Shown here in pieces: positions 24,364 through 34,200 of a stretch of DNA of 64,000 bases. The notes under the pieces are model-generated. The model was not told the origin of the DNA, did not search any database, and was given only the letters and a program-made list of their open reading frames with translations. The stretch covers positions 1 through 64,000 of the forward strand of contig NZ_JAHCKL010000015.1 of assembly GCF_026125785.1 (NCBI RefSeq), given 5' to 3'. This stretch comes from Hydrogenophaga sp. Lineage in GTDB: Bacteria; Pseudomonadota; Gammaproteobacteria; Burkholderiales; Burkholderiaceae_C. The translations under genes were made by a program, and so were the position numbers. Every line of letters begins with the position of its first letter. The first letter of the stretch is position 1.

Positions 24364-25416
24364 TCAGGGAGCGGGGCGCGTGTAGATATCGAACCAGGCC
24401 GGCTGGCCGGGTTGGCCAAACTGCAGCATCACCGCCTTCACGGGTCCTTCGTTGGTGGCGTTGACGCGTCGGTAGTCCGGCATCACGCAGTGGTCATGGC
24501 GTTCACCGGGTTGCTCTGAATTGGCCATGGGGATGAAGCTGGGCTGCCCGTCGGCCTTCTCATGCAGCGCGAACCACACGCGGTAGCGCGGAACGGGCAC
24601 GGGCAGGCTGAAACCGTCGGCGCGGAAGCCGACCTCCAGTGGTTCCGTCGCACCGGCGGCGGTGTCGGGGCGGTGCGTGGCCATCACGCGCTGGCCGTCG
24701 GTGCCGACCCAGTGCAGGCGCAGCCAGGGCGCACCTTCGCGGGCCGACCACACGAGGTGGACACTGGCGCCGTCCAGGCAGAAGCGCGGGTGCGTGCGCT
24801 CCCGCATGTCTTCCCAGCGCTCGCCGTGGCGCTCGTCCACACGCTGCAGGCGCAGGCCGGGCGGCGCGGTCAGCGACTGGGCATAGACCACGCCGGCCTG
24901 GGGCAGCGCGAACTGGCGCACCGGCTGCACCGTGTGGGCCAGGGCCGTCGGTGGCCCCGGGTCGCGGGGGTTGTCCTGTGCATGGCGGAGCGCCGCTTGC
25001 AGCGGTTCGATGGCGTTGACAAGTGCGATCAGAGGCAGGCCCCAGATCAGCAGTCCGCTGAGTGACAGCGCGGTGCTTTCTCCGACGCTGAACGCGGGAC
25101 GCAGTCGCGGCCCCAGGAGCAGGTGCGTGCCGAACCAGATCAGTGGCGCCAGCGTGAACAGCAGGCCGTAGAACACGGCCAGGCCTTCCATGCCACTGAC
25201 GGCGCGGGCCGGTACCAGCACCACCAGCACGCACAGACCGGCCGCCAGCAGCGACGTCAGGCGCAGGACGGCCCAACTGGCGCCCCGGCTGCGCGTGCGG
25301 CAAAGGCGCCATTCGAGCCCCAGCGCCAGCACCACCAGCGCGGCCACCACCGCCGCCATCATCTGGACGTGAGCGGGCAGCAGGGGCAGGGCGGTGGTGA
25401 GGTCGGAGAGGTTCAT
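24364..25416 (-). CDS. Hypothetical inner-membrane protein
   Basis: 350 residues. Residues about 15-140 contain four hydrophobic spans; the remaining 210 residues are soluble, with several Trp/Arg/His-rich strands and PVPRYRVWFALHEK. I do not recognise the family. GC content and codon use are normal for the chromosome, so it lies outside the RTX island. It is divergent from the next gene with 116 bases between their starts and convergent with the island. The stop codon lies in the loop of a GCCCCGC/GCGGGGC hairpin (24352-24377). Confidence 0.75.
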   Translation of the reverse strand: MNLSDLTTALPLLPAHVQMMAAVVAALVVLALGLEWRLCRTRSRGASWAVLRLTSLLAAGLCVLVVLVPARAVSGMEGLAVFYGLLFTLAPLIWFGTHLLLGPRLRPAFSVGESTALSLSGLLIWGLPLIALVNAIEPLQAALRHAQDNPRDPGPPTALAHTVQPVRQFALPQAGVVYAQSLTAPPGLRLQRVDERHGERWEDMRERTHPRFCLDGASVHLVWSAREGAPWLRLHWVGTDGQRVMATHRPDTAAGATEPLEVGFRADGFSLPVPVPRYRVWFALHEKADGQPSFIPMANSEQPGERHDHCVMPDYRRVNATNEGPVKAVMLQFGQPGQPAWFDIYTRPAP

Positions 25417-25532
25417 GGGCGAGGAGGTATGCCTGCATGCTACGCCGCGTGCGCGCGGGCTTGGGGCGCGGGGTGTTCAGCGGCGGCATGGGTCTCGTGT
25501 GCGGTTGGGTCCGCGTCCAGGAGAATCGGCAC

Positions 25533-26123
25533 ATGTCTTTTTCTGACTGGTTCACCGGGCTCACGGCCCGTTTCGACGCCGATGTGATGCGCGAGCCCGC
25601 CGCCAGGGCTGGCCCTGTGGCGGCGCCGACACCGGCGGGGTGGGTGCCGCTGCTGGATTGGTGTCACAGTGGCGCGGGCGACGGCCGCTGCCCGTGGTGG
25701 CGGCCTGGCGCGCTGCCTCGCGTGGGCCAGCGTTTTGAGGTGGCCTGGCTGGATGCGTCCTGTGCGCCTGTGGTGGCGGCCTTCTGCCTGCATCTGGATG
25801 GCAGCGAGGCCCTGGCCGCGGGCGGCCGGCTGGCGGGCCTGCTGCTGCGCCTGCGCACCAAGCGGGACGACGCGCTGTGGTGGCGTGCGCGCCAGCGCAC
25901 CGATCCCTGGGACTGTGGCCACTTGCGCGAGGGCACGGCCGCGCTGCAGGCGCTGGCGCGCTTTCGCCCGCGCCGCGCCACGCTGATGGTGGTCGAGGGG
26001 CTGCCGGACGACAGGCTCCAGGCGGTGCTGCGGATCCTGCGCGAACACGGCGCCGCGTACCGGCATCCGGTGCGCCTGCTGGTGCTGGGCGGCGAGCCGC
26101 CGGCGGGTGGCCGGCGCCTGTGA
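25533..26123 (+). CDS. Hypothetical protein
   Basis: 196 residues, tryptophan- and arginine-rich, no membrane spans or signal peptide. The ATG has CAGGAGA nine bases upstream; the open frame continues upstream without a ribosome site. A Cys/Trp motif (GDGRCPWWRPG) lies near residue 50 and a hydrophobic strand ATLMVVEGLPDD near 150. No family recognised. It is convergent with the LuxR-type regulator, with only four bases between stops. Confidence 0.65.
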   Translation: MSFSDWFTGLTARFDADVMREPAARAGPVAAPTPAGWVPLLDWCHSGAGDGRCPWWRPGALPRVGQRFEVAWLDASCAPVVAAFCLHLDGSEALAAGGRLAGLLLRLRTKRDDALWWRARQRTDPWDCGHLREGTAALQALARFRPRRATLMVVEGLPDDRLQAVLRILREHGAAYRHPVRLLVLGGEPPAGGRRL

Positions 26124-26127
26124 AGTG

Positions 26128-27276
26128 TCAATGCGGCGGCGGCAGTTCGTGCAGCAGCCGGGTGACCAGTTGCGACTGGCTGTGCACGCCCACTTTGGCG
26201 AACACCCGCTTGAGCGTGGTGCGCGCCGACTCGTAGGTGGTGCCGGCGCTGCGCGCGGCCTCGCGCAGGCTGTGTCCCTGGAGCAGGCCCATCACCAGCC
26301 GTGTCTCCGCCGGGGTGCAGCCGTACCGCGCCCGCAGCGCTTCGGCGGCTTCCCGCTGACTGGCGCCGTCGTGGCGTGTCACGCTCAGCAGGACCAGTGC
26401 CGGCCGAGGCAGGTAGCGCGCGGCCGCGTGGCCACGCACCGGGGTGGCCTGAATGCGCAATGGGCCCTGGGTGCCGTGCGGCAGCTCCAGGGTGTGCGCG
26501 GCGGCCGCGCCGCTGGCTTGCTGCGCGGGTGACAGCGCGGCCTCCACCAGCGCCTGAAGGCGCCATTGCGTGCTGGCCGTGCCCGTGGCCAGCCGGCCCT
26601 CGCGCAGGCGCAGCCCGCCACCTTCGCGCAGCAAGGCTTCCATGGCGCGGTTGGCCAGCACCGGGCGCAACTGGCGGTCCACCAGGGCGACGCCGTACCG
26701 CAGGCCGTCCAGTGCCGCCGCCCCTGCGCCGGTGACGTCGGCGCGTTCCATCTGCACCGCCATGCGCAGCGCGCGCGTCATGTGCCGGCTCAGGCGTTCG
26801 AAAGCCGCCACCTCGGTGGCGTCGAAGGTCGGCATGTCCGGCGCCCGCAGCAGGGTCACGTTGGCCACCATGTCGTCTTCGGCGAACAGGGTGTTGCCCA
26901 GCGTGTAGCGGAAATCCTGTGGCCGCATCCAGTCGTTGTAGTAGGCCGATCGGTAGAGCGCCTGGTCGTCGCGCAGGTACGCCGCCAGGCGTTCGTTGGT
27001 GCGCACCACGCCGGGACGGTGCAGGCGTTCGCTCAGGTGGATCCAGGGGTTGTCGGGCGCGAAGTACAGCGCATCGAACGCGCCCAGCCAGCGGGGCGAT
27101 ACGCCTTCGAGCGCGACCGGCCGCACGCGGCCGGAGAGCTTGTCCAGGAAGTAGAAGGTCTGCCCGTTGGATGGAAAGGCCTGCGCCGCCAGCCGCATTG
27201 CATCGGCCCAGGCGTCGGGTTCGAACACCGCGCGGTAGACGGTGTCGGTCAGGGACTCTTCCAGATCGGCTCGCAT
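26128..27276 (-). CDS. LuxR-type transcriptional regulator
   Basis: 382 residues. The C-terminal 65 residues form a LuxR-type helix-turn-helix: YGCTPAETRLVMGLLQGHSL, then AARSAGTTYESARTTLKRVFAKVGVHSQSQLV. The N-terminal 300 residues are a PAS-like sensor region with an ANRAMEALL segment after LVDRQLRPVL. Start chosen at the ATG at 27276; one 48 bases upstream is also possible. A transcription factor sensing an unknown ligand. It is divergent from the small membrane protein gene at 27420, which it may control. Confidence 0.85.
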   Translation of the reverse strand: MRADLEESLTDTVYRAVFEPDAWADAMRLAAQAFPSNGQTFYFLDKLSGRVRPVALEGVSPRWLGAFDALYFAPDNPWIHLSERLHRPGVVRTNERLAAYLRDDQALYRSAYYNDWMRPQDFRYTLGNTLFAEDDMVANVTLLRAPDMPTFDATEVAAFERLSRHMTRALRMAVQMERADVTGAGAAALDGLRYGVALVDRQLRPVLANRAMEALLREGGGLRLREGRLATGTASTQWRLQALVEAALSPAQQASGAAAAHTLELPHGTQGPLRIQATPVRGHAAARYLPRPALVLLSVTRHDGASQREAAEALRARYGCTPAETRLVMGLLQGHSLREAARSAGTTYESARTTLKRVFAKVGVHSQSQLVTRLLHELPPPH

Positions 27277-27419
27277 GGCGGGGCGACGTTCGGCTGGCAG
27301 TTTCAGAGAGGGTGGTGTGCCCATGGCCGTGGGCGACGTGCTCCCGTTTGGGAGATGCGCGCGGCAGGGGCTCTTTTTACCCTTGCCCGATCCTCTCACC
27401 AACCCGCAAGGAGCCGCAA

Positions 27420-27839
27420 GTGCCTTTGACCACTTTGTCCGGTGTCATCACCGGTATCCGCCATTCCACCGAAACCGTCGGACAGATCGGCAAGAACGGA
27501 GGCTCGGTGCAGACCGGCCAGGTCCTGGCCTTCCGGGTCGACGACCGCTCCGCGCGCATCAAGCTCAAGGACATGCCCGACGTGCGCGACGACGACCGCG
27601 TGACCCTGGCGGGGCGCGTGAAGAACGGCACCTTCCACGCCCTGGCCATGCGCAACGACCAGACCCGCGCCGTCTTCGCCACCGCCGCCTGGCCGGGCTA
27701 TGTGATGGGCGGCATCATGGTGGCGCTGGGCATTCCGCTCAGCCTCATGATCATCGGCCTGCCGTTTCTCGTGGTCGGCATCTACACGCTGTACCAGGCG
27801 GTCCAGTACACGCAGGCCGCCCGGCTTCTGCAGGGTTGA
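27420..27839 (+). CDS. Small membrane protein with N-terminal beta domain, hypothetical
   Basis: 139 residues. The first 80 residues look like a small beta domain (SGVITGIRHSTETVG, QVLAFRVDDRSARIKL, DDRVTLAGRVKNGTFHALA), and the last part has two closely spaced membrane spans (about 90-110 and 112-130). GTG start supported by AAGGAG six bases upstream. The layout suggests an OB-like domain anchored in the inner membrane; no known family named with confidence. A clear intrinsic terminator follows. Confidence 0.75.
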   Translation: MPLTTLSGVITGIRHSTETVGQIGKNGGSVQTGQVLAFRVDDRSARIKLKDMPDVRDDDRVTLAGRVKNGTFHALAMRNDQTRAVFATAAWPGYVMGGIMVALGIPLSLMIIGLPFLVVGIYTLYQAVQYTQAARLLQG

Positions 27840-27892
27840 TGTGGGGCGGACCCGCCGCCGGATTTTGTAACAAACCTCCCCATTCCTGTCAC

Positions 27893-27915
27893 TGCCTGGC
27901 CCGTCCAGGCATTTT
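27893..27915 (+). terminator. Intrinsic terminator
   Basis: TGCCTGG-CCCGT-CCAGGCA followed by TTTT, 53 bases after the stop of the small membrane protein gene. A seven-base-pair GC-rich stem with a T-run, oriented on the plus strand. Confidence 0.75.
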
Positions 27916-28038
27916 CATATGGTGGATTTTGGGGTCTATTTTTGACAAAAAATAATCTAATTAAGAAAACTTAAGTACTTGCACCACATGGGTGCGAGAA
28001 GATATGGTTTCTGTTGAAAATCAAAAAAATCCATATAA

Positions 28039-28058
28039 AACATTGTTAAAACAATGTT
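28039..28058. promoter_or_regulatory. Perfect palindrome AACATTGTT-AA-AACAATGTT
   Basis: Two nine-base arms separated by AA, embedded in AT-rich sequence about 205 bases before the giant gene's start. The symmetry and lack of an associated T-run at the correct distance favour a dimeric repressor or activator site over a terminator. The binding protein is unknown. Confidence 0.5.
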
Positions 28059-28262
28059 AATAAAAAACTATCTGAGCGAATCTGAGCTTTCTGCTTGTTG
28101 TAAATGTGTCGAATAGATCACTTTTTCGGATCTAGTTTGTGCTCCGACGGACTTTGTAACCAGTGACGTCGCTATAGTCCCCGCTTGTAACGAAACGCAG
28201 CCTTAACGGGGTGCGTGCACACCGGCACCAGGCCCGCGTGTGCGTCCAAGAGGGGAAAAAAC

Positions 28263-31200
28263 ATGTTCCGTTTTTTTGCACGTGGTGCGGCCACGGGTAA
28301 GGGCACTCCTGCGCCTTTTGCAAACACGGCCCGCACGCTGGCGTTCGCCGCCGCGCTGCTGGCGGCCACCTCGGTTCACGCCACGCTGGTGGTGAGCCAG
28401 GCGGTGAGTGCCAGCACCATCGTGGTGGGGGAGCGCACCCGGCTGACCATCACCGTGAGCAACGACAGCGTCCAGGAAGACGGTGTCCAGCTCATCAACA
28501 ACCTGCCGCCACAGTTGCGCCTCTACCCGGCCAGCTACCCCGGCTACGTGGCGCCCGTCAGCACCTGCGCTGGCGCCGTGGTCAACGCAGCGCCGGGCGC
28601 CGGAGTGGGCGGGGTGGACGTGCTCTCGGTCACCGGCATGAGCATCCCCGCGCACAGCGCCGGCATCGACGGCTCGTGCACGGTCTCGGTGGACATCACG
28701 TCCTACAACGGCGGCGGCACCTGGAACAACGTCATCAACGCCACCGACCTCTCGCCCGCCGCCGCATCGCCCGCGCAGCAGAGCGTGCTGGTCAACAGCA
28801 TCCTGCTGCCCGCGGTGAGCAAGAACCTGGGCGGCGCCACGCTGGTGCAGGGGCAGTCGCGCACCGCGACCATCACGTTCACCAACCCCAACAGCGGGGT
28901 GAACATTCCCTTCACCACCTTCACCGACAACCTGCCTTCCAACCTGGAGGTGCTGGGCATCGTGGGCAACACCTGCGGCAGCAGCACCAGCTTCACCCCC
29001 AGCAGCGTGACGCTCTCGGGCGGTGCGATCCCCGCAGGTGCGCCGGGCACCTGCAACCTGCAGTTCACCATCCGTGGCGTGCTGCCGCCGGGTGCGGCCT
29101 CGGCGGCCGACGCCAACACCATCGCGGCGGGCGACATTGGCAACACGCGCGGCCTGACCTACCCGGGCGCAAACACCAACATCACGGTCAACAGCCCGAT
29201 CAACCTGTCCAAGGGTTTCTCGGTCACGCCGCTGACCGCGGGAGCGGACTCGCTGCTGACGGTGCGCATCGGCAACACCAGCACCAGCCCGCTGACCATC
29301 GTGGGTCTGAGCGACACGGTGGGCGCGGGCTGGCCGGCCGCGTTGCGCAACTCGGGGCCGATCGGCGCGGCGAACCTCAATGGCTGCGGCCCGGGCGCCA
29401 CGCTGGTGGCCGGCTCCGACGGCGGCGTGGACAAGGGCTTCGTGCTGAGCGGCGCCGAAGTGGCGGTGGGCGGCGAGTGCCGCATCCAGTTCAACGTCAC
29501 GTCCACCACCACCGGCATCCACACCAACAGCCTGCCCCTCGGCGCGGTGACCAACGCGCAAGGCTTCACCTCGCCTGCGCGCCCGGCCTCGATCGACGTG
29601 CGCGACAACGCGCTCACGGTGTCCAAGGCCATCAGCCCGACCACCGTGGCGCCGGGCGACATCGCCACCTTCGCGGTCTCCGTCACCTCGTTCAGCATCG
29701 CGCCGCAGACCAGTGTGAGCTTCACCGACACGCTGCCCGCAGGCATGGTCTACGTGGACGCGACCCAAGGGGGCATCACGCCCACCATCACCGGCGGCTG
29801 CAGTTTCTCCGCACCCATGCCGGCACCGCTGGTGACCGCGCCGTCCTTCTCTTTCGACTTCCCGGGCGCGGCGGCCGGTGGCACCACCTGCGTGGTGCGG
29901 TTCACCGCCCGCGTGCCGGACAACGCCTCGCCCAGCACCCTGCTGACCAACCAGAGCTTCACCGCCGGCAACGGCACCGTCACCGGCAGCGCCGGCGCGG
30001 TCAGCCTGACGGCGGTGAACCCGCTGGTGGTCACCAAGACCTTCGATGGCGTGGTCGCGCGCCAGCGCTTCCAGGGCACGCCCTCGGTGGTGCAGATCGA
30101 GCTGACCAACAACAACTTTTCGGTGCTCTCCAACCTGACCTTCACCGACACGCTGCCGGCTGCGCTGCGCGTGGCCAATCCGGCCAACGCCACCACCACC
30201 TGCGGCGGCACGGTCACGGCCAACCCGGGTGACGACCGCTTCACCCTGTCCGGCGGCAGTCTGCCCGGGCGCCTGGCCACCAGTCCGTTTTCACCCGGCC
30301 AGTGCAGCGTGCGCGTGACCGTGGTGGGTGGCACCGTCGGCGTGCACAGCAACCAGATCCCGGCCTACAACGGCAGCAACGCGGCCCAGACGGTGAGCGC
30401 GACCGGCACCGTGGCGAACGTGCCGGGCAGCACGATCCGCAACCTCAACACGACCACCTCCTCGCTGGAATACCTGCCCGCGCTCACGGTGGCCAAGACC
30501 TTCCTGACCAACCCGGTGCAGGTGGGTGGCAGCAGCCGCGTGCGCATCACGCTGGGCAACACCGGCAGCGGCCAGCTCACTGGCGTGTCGGCGACCGACC
30601 CCCTGGCCGGTACCGGCCTGGTGGTGGCCACGCCCGCCAACGCCAGCACCACGTGCGCCGGCCCGGTGTCGCTGAACGTGCCGGCTGGCGGCACCAGCGC
30701 GGCGCTGACGGGCGCCACCATCGCCGGCGGTACCTCGTGCGACTTCCTGTTCGACGTGCTGGCGCAGAGCAGCACGCCCTCGGTGAACACGCTCGGCCCC
30801 GGAGCCGTCACGGCCGACGGCGGCGTGGCCAGCACCACCACCACCACCGCCACGCTCAACAAGATCACCAGCGCGGTGAACCTGACCAAGGCGTTCTCGC
30901 CCAACACCATCGCCGGCCCGGGCAGCGTCTCGCGTTTGACGATCAGCATCGACAACACCAGCGCCACCGCGCTGAGTAATCTGGCCGTGACCGACAACAT
31001 GCCTGCCGGCATGGTGGTGGGCGTGGTGCCCAATGCCAGCACCACCTGCGCGGGCGGCATCGTCAACGCCACGCCAGGCGCGGGCGTGGTGAGCCTCTCG
31101 GGTGGCTCGCTGGCGGGCAACAGCGCCTGCACGGTGTCGATGGACATCACCTCGTCGGCCATCGGCACGCTCAACAACACCTTGCCTGCGGGCGCGGTGA

Positions 31201-34200
31201 CCAACACCCAGGGGGTGACCAACGCCAACCCCTTTACCGCCAACCTCGCGGCGCTGGCCGGCCTGGGGGTGGAGAAGTATTTCGACCCATCCGCCGTCGC
31301 TGCCGGCCAGCCCGCGCTGCTGGTGATTCGCGTGCGCAATTCGCTGCCGCAGCCGCTCACCAACATCTCCACCACCGACAACCTGCCCGCAGGCCTGCTG
31401 GTGGCCACGCCCGCCAACGCCAGCACCACCTGCGCCGGTGCGGTGATCACCGCCGCCGGTGACAAGGTGTCCTTCCGTGGCGCGCAGCTCCCTGGCGGCC
31501 CCAGTGCCTGCGAGGTGCGCGTCTACGTGGTCGCGGCCGTGCCGGGCAGCTACGTCAACGTCATCCCGGGAGGCACCGTGGTGGCCAACGACGGCGCGGT
31601 CACCAACCCGCAGCCCGGCCCCAGCGCCACGCTGCACGTGCTGCAGCCACCCACCATCGCCAAGGCTTTCGCTCAGGCCACCGTTGCCCCGGGCACGCCC
31701 AACCGCCTGACGGTCACCATCACCAACCCCAATGCCACGCAGGCCCTGACTGGCGTGGCCCTGCGCGACAACCTGCCCAGCGGCCTGTTCGTCGCCCAGG
31801 TGCCCAACGCGTCCACCACGTGCGCGGGCGGCACCGTGAGCGCGGTGGCCTCGGCCACCAGCGCTCAGGTGGCCGGCGCGACGGTGCCGGCGGCCGGCTC
31901 CTGCACGTTCGCTTTCGACACCGTCTCCAACATCCCGGGCCTCTACACCAACACCATCCCGACCGGTGCGCTCACCAGCAACCAGGGTGTGAGCAACCCC
32001 GATCCCGCCAGCGCCAATGTGCGCGTGCTGGAGCCGCCGACGGTGGTCAAGACCTTCGTGCCGCCGACGATCTCGCCCAATGGCGTCTCGCGCCTGACCA
32101 TCACCCTGGGCAATGCCAACGCATCGGCCCAGACCCTGGCCCAGGCGCTGGACGACACGCTGCCCGCCGGTGTGGTCGTGGCGCCCACGCCCGCCATCGG
32201 CGGCACCTGCACCAGCGGCGCCGTCACCGCAGCGGCTGGCACGGCGCTGGTGCGCTACGCCAACGGCGCCAGCATCCCCAGCGGTGGCTGCACGATCGAG
32301 GTGAACGTCACCGCCAGCACCGCCGGCACCTACCCCAACGTGATCCTGGCCGGCGCGCTGCGCACCGGCGCGGGCAGCAACCCCAGCCCGGCCGAGGCCG
32401 ACCTGGTGGTGAGCCCGCTGGGCTCGATCTCGGGTCGCATCTACATGGACGCGAACAACAACGGCGTCCACGACATCGGCGAGCCCCCGCTGGCCGGCCA
32501 GTCCGTGAGCCTGATCCGCGCGCTCGACAGCGTGGTGCTGCAGAAGACCACCACCGACGCCGGCGGCTTCTACGTGTTCCGCGGCCTGGCCGATTCCGCC
32601 ACCCTGGGGTCGGACTACACCGTGCGCTACCTGCGCGGTGGCAGCGACAGCGTCGGCGTGGGCGGCCAGCCTTCGCCCTCGGCGCAGATCAACCCCGGCA
32701 GCGGCACCTTCCAGGCGCGTCTGACCGCGGGCTCCACCGCCGAGGCCAGCATCGTCGGCAGCGGCCAGATCGGCACGCCGAACAACAGCAACGTCGACTT
32801 CGTCTCGCGCCGCAGCAACATCCGCCTGGACGCGACCGGCGGAACGGTGGCCAGTTCGGTGGGCAACAACTTCGGCGAACTGGTGCCGTCGGAAATCTCC
32901 GGCAAGGTTTACCGTGACGACAACAACAACGGCGTGGCCAACGGCACCGAGCCCGGCATCGCTGGCGCGCAGGTGACCCTGGCCGGCGTGGACGACCTGG
33001 GGCAGGCGATCTCGCTCACCACCACCACCGACGCCGATGGCAATTACCGCTTTGCCAACCTGCGGCCCAGTTGCTCGCCGCTGAACGCACCCACCTGTCC
33101 CGGCTACGTGGTGACGCAGGGCGCGCAGCCGGCAGGCACGGTCAACGGCACACCCACGGCCGGCACGGTGGTCAACCTGTCCTCGGGCAGCGCGACCGGC
33201 ACCGCCGGCACCGCGTCCAACAACGCACCCGCCATCAGCCACGGCGCGCCGGCCTACAGCATCCCGGCGGGTACCAGCCGGGTCGCCGGCATCGTGCTGC
33301 CAGCCAATGCGCGTTCGGCCGGCAACAACTTCGGTGAACTTGCCAACGACCGCAGCGTCAGCGGCCGCATCTTCACCGATGCCAATGGCGATGGCGTGTT
33401 CAACGGCAGCGACAGCGGCGTGGGCAGCGGTGCGCCTGGCGCGGGCAATGTGGCGCAGACGCTGACGCTGACCGGTACCGACCTCAGCGGCAACCCGGTC
33501 TCCCTCACCACCACCACCGACGCCAACGGCCAGTACACCTTCACCGGTGTACCGCCGGGCGCCAACTACACGGTCACCTGCACCAGTTGCGCGCCGCCGG
33601 CCGGCTTCATCAACAGCACGGTGCCGCTGGCCTGGCCCGGCAGCACCGGCGGCACGGCCGCCGGCACGCAGGCCGTGCCCGCCATCACCGGCATCGACCT
33701 GAGCGGCCCCCAGACCGCCTCGGTCAACAACCACTTCACCAAGACGCTGCCGGGCAGCCAGGTGAGCGGCTATGTCTACTTCGATCCGGACAACAGCGGC
33801 GGCGTGGCCACGGCCGACGACCTGCCCGTGCCCGGCCAGACCCTGGAGCTGCGCGACCAGGTGTCCGGTGCGCTGGTCGCCACCACCACCACCGACGCCA
33901 GCGGCGCCTACGTCTTCACCGGCTTGCCCGCCGGCAACTACCGCGTGCTCATGCCGGCACTGCCGGCCGGCACCACGCACGGCCGCACCAGCGCCGGCAC
34001 CCTGGGCGGTGCACCCAATGGCACGGCCACGCCGCCGGGCACCGCGCCCGCCGCGATCGCCAGCATCGCCGTGGGCGCGAACCAGACCACGGCGAACCAC
34101 AACTTCCCGCTGGTTTCCGACATCCGCATCGCCGGCCGCGTGTACGAGGACATCGACTTCGATGGCCAGTACAGCGGCGGCGAGCCGGGCCTGCCCGGCG

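Larger units (their letters stand above)
27840..28262. other. AT-rich leader region before the giant surface-protein gene
   Basis: 423 bases without a gene. The first 75 hold the terminator of the upstream gene. From about 27940 to 28140 the sequence is strikingly AT-rich for this genome, with runs of A, a perfect TTGACA at 27942-27947, an inverted repeat GCACC-N5-GGTGC (27981-27995) and the 20-base palindrome at 28039-28058. A TATAGT at 28173-28178 is a possible -10 element. It is probably a long regulated promoter/leader for the surface operon. Confidence 0.6.

Noticed and set aside
24118-24519. Continuation of the RTX frame beyond 24117 to 24519
   Set aside because: Similarity to RTX proteins stops near 24117, the codon pattern changes, and the frame runs into a well-formed gene on the other strand; the extension is accidental.
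28800-32400. Regular DNA repeats that could suggest a CRISPR-like or satellite array
   Set aside because: The periodicity follows codons of the DUF11 protein repeats (about 130 residues), repeats are diverged, and there are no short identical repeats with unique spacers.
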